Assembly (NCBI RefSeq): GCF_033366695.1
Contig: NZ_JAOBTQ010000001.1
Location: forward strand, 5,208,001-5,272,000
DNA: 64,000 nucleotides
DNA from: Streptomyces sp. SCL15-4
GTDB taxonomy: Bacteria > Actinomycetota > Actinomycetes > Streptomycetales > Streptomycetaceae
Direction of reading: 5' to 3'
Under the pieces are notes generated by a model. That model was not told the DNA's origin. It saw only the letters and a list, made by a program, of their open reading frames with translations, and searched no databases. Position numbers and translations under genes: made by a program. Positions 8,552-17,092 of this stretch are shown one piece after another; within the stretch, counting starts at the first letter, position 1; every line of letters starts with the position of its first letter.

Positions 8552-9343
8552 GTGACCAAAAGTACTCTTCTGGCTGCGGCGGCCCTGTGCGCGACGGCGG
8601 CTCTGACGCTCACCGCGTGCGGGGGTGACGACGAGAAGGCCGGCGGCAAGGAGAACGGCACCTCCGCGTCCGCCTCCGCTTCCGCGAAGCCCTCGCCCGG
8701 GAAGGCGTTCGAGGGGCTGACCGGGGACCAGATCTCCGAGAAGGCCCGCGTGGCCATGACCAAGCTGAAGTCGTTCAAGGTCAAGGGCGACATGACCATC
8801 GACGGCGCGGACATGAGCTTCGACTTCGCCGTCGCCGCCAAGGGTGACTGCCAGGGAACCTTCACCCGCGCCGGCGGGTCCGCCGAGATCCGCAAGGCCG
8901 GCGGCGTGATGTACATGAAGGGCGACGAGAAGTTCTGGCAGCAGTCGGGCAAGGAGGACGGCTCGTCGCCCGACGAGACGAACGCCTTCACCCAGCTCGT
9001 CAAGGGACGCTGGTTCAAGCTGGGTGCGGACGCGAAGGCGGACGAGGAGTTCCCCTTCTGCGACGCCGGCGTGATGTTCGAGAAGGACGAGGACGAGCCG
9101 CGTCTCGCCCGGGGCCCGGAAACCGAGGTCGGCGGCACGCGCGCCCTGACGCTCACCGGCAAGGACGGCGCCGAGCGGCAGACGCTCCTCGTGGCCGTCG
9201 AGGGAGAGCCCTACGCGCTGAAGATGACGACCGAGGGCGGCAAGGAGCCGGGCTCGCTGGAGTACTCGGCGTTCAACAAGCCCGTGACCGTCGCGGCTCC
9301 GCCGGCCGGCGAGGTCATCGACGCGAACGAACTCAAGGGCTGA
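8552..9343 (+). CDS. Lipoprotein, LppX/LprG-like
   Basis: 263 residues. A lipoprotein signal peptide ends in the lipobox LTAC, with the lipidated Cys at about residue 20, followed by a Gly/Ser/Ala linker. The mature part (DQISEKARVAMTKLKSFKVKG..., VMYMKGDEKFWQQ) resembles the actinobacterial LppX/LprAFG-type fold, which binds lipids in mycobacteria; that comparison is inference. The Shine-Dalgarno AAAGGAG (8536-8542) is 9 nt from GTG 8552 but directly abuts ATG 8543, so GTG 8552 is preferred. It appears monocistronic. Confidence 0.8.
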   Translation: MTKSTLLAAAALCATAALTLTACGGDDEKAGGKENGTSASASASAKPSPGKAFEGLTGDQISEKARVAMTKLKSFKVKGDMTIDGADMSFDFAVAAKGDCQGTFTRAGGSAEIRKAGGVMYMKGDEKFWQQSGKEDGSSPDETNAFTQLVKGRWFKLGADAKADEEFPFCDAGVMFEKDEDEPRLARGPETEVGGTRALTLTGKDGAERQTLLVAVEGEPYALKMTTEGGKEPGSLEYSAFNKPVTVAAPPAGEVIDANELKG

Positions 9344-9492
9344 CACCGGCCCCGCTGCCGTCGACAGGACCCCGGCCGCCGCCACGGCACGGGGTCTTGG
9401 CGTCGCGGACGCGGACCGCGCCGGCCGGCCGGGTGCCCTCACCGCCCGCTCCCCGCCCGAGTGAGAGCAACGTTCCCTTCCGGTCACCCGGT

Positions 9493-9508
9493 GGCACAGG
9501 GCGGAAAC
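9493..9508 (+). promoter_or_regulatory. GlnR-like box upstream of narK
   Basis: GGCAC (9493-9497), 6 nt, GAAAC (9504-9508) resembles the Streptomyces GlnR half-site pair GTnAC-n6-GAAAC, with one mismatch. A second GTCAC lies at 9483-9487. The position, 70 bp ahead of the narK start, fits nitrogen control of nitrate uptake, which is established for GlnR/NnaR targets in S. coelicolor. The assignment here is by eye. Confidence 0.4.
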
Positions 9509-9577
9509 GCGCCCTTTCTACCTTCGGGCTGAGTCAGTGGTCGGCAGACCGAGCAGCCGGAGCACCGTGGAGGCGTG

Positions 9578-10948
9578 ATGACAGCCCCAGTCCCAACCCG
9601 TCGTGGCCGCTGGATCGAGCGCTGGGATCCGGAGGACGAGGCGTTCTGGAACGCGACCGGGGAGCGGATCGCCCGCCGGAACCTGTGGTTCTCCGTGCTC
9701 TCGGAGCACATCGGGTTCTCCGTGTGGACCCTGTGGTCCGTGCTGGTGCTGTTCATGGGCCCCGAGTACGGGCTGACCCCCGCCGACAAGTTCCTGCTCA
9801 CCTCGGTGGTCACGCTGGTCGGCGCGGTCGTCCGGGTGCCGTACACCTTCGCCGTGGCCCTCTTCGGCGGCCGGAACTGGACGGTCGTCTCGGCGAGTCT
9901 GCTGCTCGTCCCGACCATCGCCGCGTTCACCGTGATGAAGCCGGGGACGTCCTTCTCCACCTTCCTCCTCGTGGGCCTGCTGGCCGGCATCGGCGGCGGC
10001 AACTTCGCCTCCTCCATGACCAACATCAACGCCTTCTTCCCGCTGCGGAAGAAGGGCTGGGCGCTCGGCCTGAACGCGGGCGGCGGCAACATCGGCGTCC
10101 CCGTCATCCAGCTCATCGCGCTCGCCATCATCGGCGCGAGCGGCGGCCCCCGCGTGCTGCTCGGCATCTACATCCCGCTGATCGTCGTGGCCGCCGTACT
10201 CGCCGCGGTGTTCATGGACAACCTGGCCTCCGTCACGAACGACACCGGCGCGGCCAAGGACGCGGCCCGGGACGGCCACACCTGGATCATGGCCTTCCTC
10301 TACGTCGGCACCTTCGGCTCCTTCATCGGCTACAGCTTCGCCTTCGGCCAGGTGCTGACCAACCAGTTCGGCCGGACCCCGCTCCAGGCGGCCTACCTCA
10401 CCTTCATCGGCCCGCTGCTCGGCTCCCTGATCCGCCCCGTCGGCGGCTGGCTCGCCGACCGCTACGGCGGCGCCCGCATCACCCTGTGGAACTACGTCGG
10501 CATGGCCGCCGCCACCGCCGTGCTGATCGGGGCCGGGATGCGGAAGTCGCTGCCGCTGTTCGTGTCCGTCTTCGTCGTGCTGTTCGTGCTCAGCGGCCTC
10601 GGCAACGGCTCGACGTACAAGATGATCCCCGGCATCTTCCAGGCCAAGGCCCTGGCCCGGGGACTGGCGGGCGAGGCGGCCGTCGCGCACGGCCGGCGGC
10701 TGTCCGGCGCGGCCATGGGGCTGATCGGCGCGGTCGGCGCGCTCGGCGGGGTCGGCATCAACCTCGCCTTCCGGCAGTCCTTCCTCTCGTACGGCTCCGG
10801 GACCGGCGCGTTCGTCGCGTTCCTCGCCTTCTACGCTGTCTGCTTCGTGGTCACCTGGGCCGTATACCTTCGCCGCCCGGCCGGGAGGATTTCGGACACG
10901 GCGTCCGCGTCGGAGGAGAAGGCCCAGCTCAGTTATGCCGAGGTGTGA
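9578..10948 (+). CDS. narK: Nitrate/nitrite MFS transporter NarK
   Basis: 456 residues with about 12 membrane segments. It has nitrate-porter signature stretches: GGGNFASSMTNINAFFP in TM5 and the Gly-rich LNAGGGNIGVP, characteristic of NarK/NasA. It imports nitrate or exports nitrite across the cell membrane. ATG 9578 has GGAGG at 9569-9573; the overlapping GTG 9575 is too close to that site. The downstream gene encodes an NnaR-type regulator, and the narK-nnaR pair is known in S. coelicolor. Confidence 0.9.
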   Translation: MTAPVPTRRGRWIERWDPEDEAFWNATGERIARRNLWFSVLSEHIGFSVWTLWSVLVLFMGPEYGLTPADKFLLTSVVTLVGAVVRVPYTFAVALFGGRNWTVVSASLLLVPTIAAFTVMKPGTSFSTFLLVGLLAGIGGGNFASSMTNINAFFPLRKKGWALGLNAGGGNIGVPVIQLIALAIIGASGGPRVLLGIYIPLIVVAAVLAAVFMDNLASVTNDTGAAKDAARDGHTWIMAFLYVGTFGSFIGYSFAFGQVLTNQFGRTPLQAAYLTFIGPLLGSLIRPVGGWLADRYGGARITLWNYVGMAAATAVLIGAGMRKSLPLFVSVFVVLFVLSGLGNGSTYKMIPGIFQAKALARGLAGEAAVAHGRRLSGAAMGLIGAVGALGGVGINLAFRQSFLSYGSGTGAFVAFLAFYAVCFVVTWAVYLRRPAGRISDTASASEEKAQLSYAEV

Positions 10949-10952
10949 CGTA

Positions 10953-11005
10953 ACACCGGTGTCATCGAGCCGAACCGAGCCTGTCACGCGGAGTTGACAG
11001 GCTCG
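10953..11005 (+). promoter_or_regulatory. Palindrome and hairpin between narK and nnaR
   Basis: A 10-bp perfect palindrome ACACCGGTGT (10953-10962) is followed by a 10-bp stem-loop (10976-10985 with 10996-11005, 10-nt loop). The stem-loop has no U-tract. It could be a terminator of narK, an RNA element for nnaR, or with the palindrome an operator. TTGACA at 10994-10999 sits inside the right arm and might be a -35 box for nnaR. Confidence 0.45.
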
Positions 11006-11034
11006 CTCGGCGCGCCGGTCAGCTAGGAGAGCCC

Positions 11035-12186
11035 ATGTACGACGAAGAGCAGCAACCCGAGCACGGACCCCTCGCCGGATTCACCGTGGGCGTCACCGCC
11101 GCGCGCCGGGCCGAGGAGCTGGGCGCCCTGCTCCAGCGGCGCGGCGCCACCGTCCTGCACGCTCCCGCGCTGCGGATCGTGCCGCTCGCCGACGACAGCG
11201 AACTGCTCGCCGCCACGAAGGAGATCATCGACCACGTACCGGACGTCGTCGTGGCCACCACCGCGATCGGCTTCCGCGGCTGGGTCGAGGCCGCCGACGG
11301 CTGGGGCCTCGGCGAACAGCTGGTGGGCCGGCTGCGCGGGGCACGGCTGCTGGCCCGCGGCCCGAAGGTCAAGGGCGCGATCCGGGCGGCGGGCCTCACC
11401 GAGGAGTGGTCGCCCTCCTCCGAGTCCCTGGCCGAGGTGCTCGACCGGCTCCTGGAGGAGGGCGTCGACGGCAGCCGCGTCGCCGTCCAGCTGCACGGCG
11501 AACCCCTTCCCGGCTTCGTCGAGTCGCTGCGGGCCGCCGGGGCGGAGGTGCTCGCGGTGCCGGTCTACCGCTGGATGCCCCCGGAGGACACCGGCCCGCT
11601 GGACCGCCTGCTGGACACGGCCGTAGGACGCGGCCTGGACGCCCTGACCTTCACCAGCGCCCCCGCCGCCGCCTCCCTGCTCTCCCGCGCGCGGGACCGC
11701 GGCCTGCTGGACGAGCTGCTGTCGGCACTGGGCCGCGACGTCCTGCCCGTCTGCGTCGGCCCGGTCACCGCGCTGCCGCTCCAGGCGTACGGGGTGGACA
11801 CCATCCAGCCGGAACGGTTCCGCCTGGGCCCGCTGGTGCAATTGCTGTGCCAGGAACTCCCGGCCCGCGCCCGTGCGCTGCCCGTCGCCGGGCACCGGGT
11901 GGAGATCCGCGGCCACGCGGTCGTGGTCGACGGCGAACTCAAGCCGGTCCCGCCCGCCGGCATGTCCCTGCTGCGGGCCCTGGCCCGCCGCCCCGGCTGG
12001 GTGGTCTCCCGCGCGGACCTGCTCAAGGCCCTGCCCGGCGCGGGCCGCGACGAGCACGCCGTGGAAACGGCCATGGCCCGTCTGCGCACGTCCCTCGGCG
12101 CGCCGAAGCTGATCCAGACGGTGGTGAAACGGGGATACCGGCTGGCACTGGACCCGGCGGCGGACACGAAGTACGCGGACACGTAG
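11035..12186 (+). CDS. nnaR: HemD-like/winged-helix regulator of nitrate assimilation, NnaR type
   Basis: 383 residues. The N-terminal ~265 residues resemble uroporphyrinogen-III synthase (HemD: GFTVGVTAARRAEELGALLQRRG, LDALTFTSAPAA). A C-terminal OmpR/PhoB-type winged helix (about 285-375: LLRALARRPGWVVSRADLLKAL, VETAMARLRTSLG, VVKRGYRL) binds DNA. In S. coelicolor the protein with this architecture next to narK is NnaR, which acts with GlnR on nitrate and nitrite genes. The HemD part may be a sensor rather than an enzyme. ATG 11035 has TAGGAGAG just upstream. Confidence 0.85.
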   Translation: MYDEEQQPEHGPLAGFTVGVTAARRAEELGALLQRRGATVLHAPALRIVPLADDSELLAATKEIIDHVPDVVVATTAIGFRGWVEAADGWGLGEQLVGRLRGARLLARGPKVKGAIRAAGLTEEWSPSSESLAEVLDRLLEEGVDGSRVAVQLHGEPLPGFVESLRAAGAEVLAVPVYRWMPPEDTGPLDRLLDTAVGRGLDALTFTSAPAAASLLSRARDRGLLDELLSALGRDVLPVCVGPVTALPLQAYGVDTIQPERFRLGPLVQLLCQELPARARALPVAGHRVEIRGHAVVVDGELKPVPPAGMSLLRALARRPGWVVSRADLLKALPGAGRDEHAVETAMARLRTSLGAPKLIQTVVKRGYRLALDPAADTKYADT

Positions 12187-12434
12187 GACGGACGCCGGCC
12201 ACAGCCCCGTACGCCGTCCCGCGGGACCGCGGCCCGGCGGAAGACGACGCGTCATCGCGCCATGGTCGTGCGCGTCCCCGGACCGTGCCGCCCGGCCCGT
12301 TCCCCGCGCGAGGGCTTCCCCGCCCGACCCACCGCCGGGCACTGTGGAGGAGGCGGGGCGCGGTGGCCCCGTATGCCGTCCGCGCGAGGGGCCGTACGTC
12401 CCGGCGCGGTTTCTGCCTAGGCGGTGACTGGCAC

Positions 12435-13028
12435 ATGGCACTCGGCGCAGACCCGTCCGCGTACCCGCTGCGGTTCGATGCCGGACGGGTGTGTCTGGAC
12501 CTGCTCGCCACCCGGCATCCGCACGAACACCTGGACGGTGTGGGCGCGTTGTGCGCGTGGATCGCCGGCGCCGGGCTGGTGCCGGCCGGCACTCCGCTCG
12601 GGCACGCGGACGCCTCCTGGCCGGCCGCCTTCCGGGAACTGCGCGACGACGTCGGGCACTTGGTGCGAGGACTGCTGGGCGGGGAGGAGACCGCGTACGG
12701 GGACGTGCTCGGGCGGGTCAACCAGGCGGCCCGGCCGGCGCCGCCCGTGCCCGTCGCCGTACCCGGCGAAGACGGCCTCCTGGTACGAGAGTTGGCGGAC
12801 GCGCCCGGGTGCGCCGCGCTGCTCGCCGTCGTCGCCCGGGACGCCGTGGACCTGCTCACCGATCCCGTCGCCCGCGCCTCGCTGCGGCGGTGTGCCGGGG
12901 ACGCCTGTCCCCTGGTGTACCTCGACACCTCCCGGGGGCGGCGCCGCCGCTGGTGCTCCAGCGAGGTGTGCGGCAACCGGGAACGGGTCGCCCGGCACCG
13001 GCGGCGGGCCGCGCTCGCCCGCGCCTGA
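12435..13028 (+). CDS. CGNR zinc-finger regulator (ABATE domain)
   Basis: 197 residues. An N-terminal ABATE-type domain (YPLRFDAGRVCLDLLATRH...) is followed by a C-terminal CGNR zinc finger whose four cysteines lie in CAGDACPLVYLDTS and CSSEVCGNRERVARHR. The Arg-rich C-terminus suits DNA binding. The family is thought to regulate transcription in actinobacteria; no target is known here. ATG 12435 is the first in-frame start that gives a conserved N-terminus; the long open frame upstream is a shadow of nnaR. The gene stands between nnaR and sigU with gaps on both sides. Confidence 0.8.
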   Translation: MALGADPSAYPLRFDAGRVCLDLLATRHPHEHLDGVGALCAWIAGAGLVPAGTPLGHADASWPAAFRELRDDVGHLVRGLLGGEETAYGDVLGRVNQAARPAPPVPVAVPGEDGLLVRELADAPGCAALLAVVARDAVDLLTDPVARASLRRCAGDACPLVYLDTSRGRRRRWCSSEVCGNRERVARHRRRAALARA

Positions 13029-13137
13029 CGCGGCGGCGCCGGGCACGGCCGTGTCGCCCGGGTGAAGATTCCGGGGCGGAACTGCGCGGGTATGTCCCGC
13101 TCTTCGCGGCGACCCGGGGAAATCCGCGCCTCCGGTT

Positions 13138-13163
13138 TGAACACCGCGCCGTCCCGCTGCGTA
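13138..13163 (+). promoter_or_regulatory. Possible ECF-type promoter for sigU
   Basis: TGAAC (13138-13142), 17 nt, CGTA (13160-13163) fits the general ECF pattern of a GAAC -35 and a CGT -10. Transcription would start near 13170, about 45 nt before GTG 13214, consistent with autoregulation. No spacing or consensus specific to SigU was checked. Confidence 0.25.
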
Positions 13164-13213
13164 CGGGTGGACGAGCGACCGACTGGGGGAACCCCCGGAC
13201 ACCGGAGGTGGGC

Positions 13214-13819
13214 GTGCGCAAGGATGCGGCCGTGGCCAAGGACCGTGGAACGAGGGCCCGACATCGCATGTCCTCACAGCCCTCGGAACCGCGCGTGCCC
13301 GCACCGTCCGCGGAGCCGGACGAGGAGCTGATGCGCGCGCTGTACCGGGAGCACGCCGGACCTCTGCTCGCCTACGTCCTCAGGCTGGTCGCCGGTGACC
13401 GGCAGCGTGCCGAGGACGTCGTGCAGGAAACGCTCATCCGTGCCTGGAAGAACGCCGGTCAGCTCAATCGGGCGACCGGTTCGGTACGCCCCTGGCTGGT
13501 GACGGTCGCACGCCGCATCGTCATCGACGGCCACCGCAGCCGGCAGGCCCGGCCGCAGGAGGTCGATCCGTCGCCGCTGGAGGTCATCCCCGCGGAGGAC
13601 GAGATCGACAAGGCGCTGTGGCTGATGACGTTGTCGGACGCGCTCGACGACCTGACCCCGGCCCACCGGGAGGTGCTCGTCGAGACGTATTTCAAGGGGC
13701 GTACCGTCAATGAGGCGGCCGAAACACTGGGCATACCCAGCGGTACCGTCCGCTCCCGGGTGTTCTACGCCCTGCGGTCGATGAAGCTGGCGCTGGAGGA
13801 GCGGGGGGTGACGGCGTGA
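13214..13819 (+). CDS. sigU: ECF sigma factor SigU
   Basis: 201 residues from GTG 13214, or 183 from ATG 13268. Region 2 (LYREHAGPLLAYVLRLVAG..., AEDVVQETLIRAWKN) and region 4 (LTPAHREVLVETYFKGRTVNEAAETLGIPSGTVRSR) are intact. GTG 13214 has GGAGG at 13204-13208, 5 nt away, while ATG 13268 has no clear Shine-Dalgarno. The stop overlaps the start of the membrane anti-sigma gene (TGATG), so the two are translationally coupled. The position between the CGNR gene and the HelD-type helicase matches SigU of S. coelicolor, which affects secreted proteins and development. Confidence 0.85.
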   Translation: MRKDAAVAKDRGTRARHRMSSQPSEPRVPAPSAEPDEELMRALYREHAGPLLAYVLRLVAGDRQRAEDVVQETLIRAWKNAGQLNRATGSVRPWLVTVARRIVIDGHRSRQARPQEVDPSPLEVIPAEDEIDKALWLMTLSDALDDLTPAHREVLVETYFKGRTVNEAAETLGIPSGTVRSRVFYALRSMKLALEERGVTA

Positions 13820-14649
13820 TGAGCAACGGGTACGGGGGAGTGCAGGGATTCGGACCGGGTGGTCCGGGTATGTCTGGGCCCATGAACCCCAGCCAGGGAT
13901 CTTCGGTGCCGAGCGAACACGAGACCGTGGGCGCCTACGCCCTCGGGATCCTCGACGACGCCGAGGCAACCGCTTTCGAGACGCACCTCGCCGGCTGCGA
14001 CTGGTGCGCCCGGCAGCTGGACGAGCTGGCCGGCATGGAGCCGATGCTCGCCGCGCTGGCCGACCTGCCGGGCTCCGGCGGCACCCCCGCGATCGGCGAG
14101 TCGCTGGCCGCCAGGCCCGGCCCGCGGCTGGCGGAGAAGCTGGTGGACGAGGTCGCCGAGCAGCGCGCCCGCAAGCGCCGGCGCGGCTTCTACATGATCG
14201 CCGCCGCGGCGGCGCTGGTCATCGCGGGCCCGCTGGCCGCGGTGGCGGCCGGCGGCGGCTCGGACGGGAGCGGCCAGGCCGCCGCGGCACCGGCCCAGTC
14301 CGCGTTCCGCACCATGTCCGACCGCAAGTCCGCCACGGACGCCTCGACGCATGTCAGCGCCACCGTCGCGCTGGCGGGCAAGGACTGGGGCACCCAGGCG
14401 GTGCTGGAGCTGAAGAACGTCAAGGGCCCGCTGAAGTGCTCCCTGGTGCTCGTCGCCAAGAACGGCCAGCGCGTGACCATGTCGTCGTGGTCGGTGCCCG
14501 ACTGGGGATACGGCATCCCGGACGCCCAAGCCGAGAACGCGCGCAAACCGCTCTACATCGGCGGGGCCGCCGCCTTCCGGCCCGACGAGATCGACCACTT
14601 CGAGGTGGTGACGTTCGAGGGGAGGAAGCTGGTGGAGGTCGACGCGTAG
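13819..14649 (+). CDS. rsuA: Zinc-binding membrane anti-sigma factor of SigU
   Basis: 276 residues. The N-terminal part contains the ZAS motif HLAGCDWC (HxxxCxxC). A membrane segment lies at about residues 117-137, followed by an extracytoplasmic domain to the end. This is the architecture of an ECF anti-sigma factor: the zinc domain holds the sigma factor at the membrane until an external signal. ATG 13819 overlaps the sigU stop by one base; the GTG at 13816 is an alternative. Identification as RsuA rests on pairing with sigU. Confidence 0.82.
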   Translation: MSNGYGGVQGFGPGGPGMSGPMNPSQGSSVPSEHETVGAYALGILDDAEATAFETHLAGCDWCARQLDELAGMEPMLAALADLPGSGGTPAIGESLAARPGPRLAEKLVDEVAEQRARKRRRGFYMIAAAAALVIAGPLAAVAAGGGSDGSGQAAAAPAQSAFRTMSDRKSATDASTHVSATVALAGKDWGTQAVLELKNVKGPLKCSLVLVAKNGQRVTMSSWSVPDWGYGIPDAQAENARKPLYIGGAAAFRPDEIDHFEVVTFEGRKLVEVDA

Positions 14650-14740
14650 CGCGGGCGCGCCCCGGGTGACCGCCCCGTAGCTTTGTCGGGCCCCCTTCGC
14701 GTACGGTTGACGGCTGCCCAGCACGTCAGAAGGGGGCCCG

Positions 14741-17092
14741 GTGGCCGCTCAGCTTCAGCAGTCCGCGGTCGACTCGGTACACGAGACACACGATTCCGTC
14801 CGTGACCGGGAGATCAGCGTCGAACAGGAACACCTGGACCGGGTGTACCGGCGGCTCGAGGAGAAGATCCACGAGGCCGAGTTCCTGATGCGGGACGCGG
14901 CCCAGCGCGGCCAGGTCGGCACCCCGGGCGCGCTCGCCGAACGGGACGCGCAGGTGTTCCGGGCCGGCGTCCATCTGAACCGGCTGAACAACGAGTTCGA
15001 GGACTTCCTCTTCGGACGGATCGACCTGCTGCCCGGCAAGGACGGCAAGAAGGGCCCCGACGGCGCCTACACGGCCGTCGAGCCCGCCGAGGGAGCGGTG
15101 CGCGACGACCACACCGCCGACATCGCCGAAACGCTGCACATCGGCCGGATCGGAGTCCTCGACGAGGACTACTCCCCGCTGGTCATCGACTGGCGGGCGC
15201 CCGCCGCCGCGCCCTTCTACCGGGCCACGCCCGTGGAGCCGGGACGGGTGGTGCGGCGCCGGGTCATCCGGTCCAAGGGGCGCCGGGTGCTCGGCGTCGA
15301 GGACGACCTGATGCGGCCGGAGCTGACGGCCTTCCTGGACGGCCGCGAACTGGCCGTCATCGGCGACGGCGCCCTGATGGCGGCCCTCGGCCAGGCCCGC
15401 GGGCACACCATGCGGGACATCGTCTCCTCCATCCAGGCCGAACAGGACCTGGTCATCCGGGCCCCCGCCGCCTCCGTCACCTACGTGGAGGGCGGGCCGG
15501 GCACCGGCAAGACCGCCGTGGCCCTGCACCGCGCCGCCTACCTGCTCTACCAGGACCGCAGACGTTATGCGGGCGGCATCCTCATCGTCTCGCCGACGCC
15601 GCTGCTGGTCGCCTACACCGAGGGCGTGCTGCCCTCGCTCGGCGAGGAGGGCCAGGTCGCCATCCGCGCCATCGGCTCGCTGGTCGACGGCGCGGAGGCC
15701 ACCGTCTACGACTCCCCGGCCGTGGCCCGCGCCAAGGGCTCCTCGCGGATGCTGAAGGTGCTGCGCAAGGCCGCCCGGGGCGCCCTGGAGCTGGGCCCGG
15801 CCGTCCCGGCCGGCACCGGGGACGGCGAGCGCCCGCCCCACGACGGCCCGCCCTCCCGGCTGCGCGTCGTGGCCTTCGGGCGCCGGCTGGAACTGGAGGC
15901 CGACGAGCTGGAACAAATCCGCCGCACCGCGCTCGGCGGCACCGCGCCGGTCAACCTGCTGCGCCCGCGCGCCCGCAAGCTGCTGCTGGACGCCCTGTGG
16001 GCCCGGTCGGGCGCCGCCGGCCGGCACACCGACCCGGAGCTGGCCGCCGAGCTGCGCTCCTCCTTCGACGAGGACATCACGAGCGAGGACTCCTTCCTGG
16101 CGTTCCTCGACGCCTGGTGGCCCGAACTGACCCCGAAGGCCGTGCTCGCCGCCATGGCCGACGAGAAGCGGCTCGGCCGCTGGGCCCGGCGCGTGCTCAA
16201 CCCCGGCGAGGTCCGCAAGGTCGCCCGCTCGCTGCGCCGGGACGGCCACTCCGTGCACGACATCGCCCTGCTCGACGAGCTCCAGGCGATCCTCGGCGCC
16301 CCGGCCCGGCCCCGCAAGAAGCGCGAACTGGACCCGCTGGACCAGCTCACCGGCCTGGAGGAGCTGATGCCGGTGCGCGAGGAGACCCAGCGCGAGCGGG
16401 CCGAGCGGCTGGCGCAGGAGCGCACCGAGTACGCGCACGTCATCGTGGACGAGGCGCAGGACCTGACGCCGATGCAGTGGCGCATGGTCGGCCGCCGCGG
16501 CCGGCACGCCACCTGGACGGTCGTCGGTGACCCGGCGCAGTCCTCCTGGTCCGACCCGGACGAGGCGGCCGAGGCCCGCGACGAGGCGCTCGGCACCCGG
16601 CCCAGGCGCCGCTTCCAGCTCACCGTGAACTACCGCAACCCGGCCGAGATCGCCGAGCTGGCCGCGAGGGTGCTCGCGCTCGCCATGCCCGGCGCCGAGT
16701 CGCCGGTCGCCGTGCGGTCCACCGGGATCGAGCCGCGCTTCACCGTCGTGGCGGACTCGCTGGGACGGACGGTGCGCGCGGAGGCCGAGCGGCTGCTCGG
16801 CCTGGTGGACGGCACGGTCGGCGTGGTGGTGGCGATGGGCCGGCGCGAGGAGGCCCGGCGCTGGCTGGCCGGGCTGGGCGACCGGGTGGTGGCCCTGGGC
16901 AGCCTGGAGGCCAAGGGCCTGGAGTACGACGCGACGGTCGTCGTGTCGCCCGCGGAGATCGCCGACGAGTCGCCGGCCGGACTGCGCGTGCTGTACGTGG
17001 CGCTGACCAGGGCCACGCAGCAGCTGACGGTGGTCTCGGCGGAGCGGGACGAGCCGGACGCGGCGGGGGTTCCGGACCTGCTCAGGGACTGA
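14741..17092 (+). CDS. helR: HelD/HelR-type RNA polymerase-associated SF1 helicase-like ATPase
   Basis: 783 residues. An N-terminal coiled-coil region (about 20-90) is followed by a UvrD/Rep-like ATPase: Walker A GGPGTGKT with Lys257, Walker B/motif II VDEAQD (about 568-573), motif III near GDPAQSSWSD, and C-terminal motifs including VAMGRREEA and LYVALTRA. This is the class II HelD layout of actinobacteria, which inserts arms into the RNA polymerase channels and releases stalled polymerase. The S. venezuelae relative HelR also protects polymerase from rifamycins. GTG 14741 has AAGGGGG upstream. I see no rifamycin-associated element in front of the gene. The symbol is a family assignment. Confidence 0.8.
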   Translation: MAAQLQQSAVDSVHETHDSVRDREISVEQEHLDRVYRRLEEKIHEAEFLMRDAAQRGQVGTPGALAERDAQVFRAGVHLNRLNNEFEDFLFGRIDLLPGKDGKKGPDGAYTAVEPAEGAVRDDHTADIAETLHIGRIGVLDEDYSPLVIDWRAPAAAPFYRATPVEPGRVVRRRVIRSKGRRVLGVEDDLMRPELTAFLDGRELAVIGDGALMAALGQARGHTMRDIVSSIQAEQDLVIRAPAASVTYVEGGPGTGKTAVALHRAAYLLYQDRRRYAGGILIVSPTPLLVAYTEGVLPSLGEEGQVAIRAIGSLVDGAEATVYDSPAVARAKGSSRMLKVLRKAARGALELGPAVPAGTGDGERPPHDGPPSRLRVVAFGRRLELEADELEQIRRTALGGTAPVNLLRPRARKLLLDALWARSGAAGRHTDPELAAELRSSFDEDITSEDSFLAFLDAWWPELTPKAVLAAMADEKRLGRWARRVLNPGEVRKVARSLRRDGHSVHDIALLDELQAILGAPARPRKKRELDPLDQLTGLEELMPVREETQRERAERLAQERTEYAHVIVDEAQDLTPMQWRMVGRRGRHATWTVVGDPAQSSWSDPDEAAEARDEALGTRPRRRFQLTVNYRNPAEIAELAARVLALAMPGAESPVAVRSTGIEPRFTVVADSLGRTVRAEAERLLGLVDGTVGVVVAMGRREEARRWLAGLGDRVVALGSLEAKGLEYDATVVVSPAEIADESPAGLRVLYVALTRATQQLTVVSAERDEPDAAGVPDLLRD

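Noticed and set aside
13078-13097. GGAAC/GTCC pair as an ECF promoter for sigU
   Set aside because: Spacing is only 11 nt, too short; the TGAAC-N17-CGTA pair at 13138-13163 fits better.
14650-14740. Rifamycin-associated element before the HelR-like gene
   Set aside because: No inverted repeat of the expected pattern is visible in the 91-bp gap.
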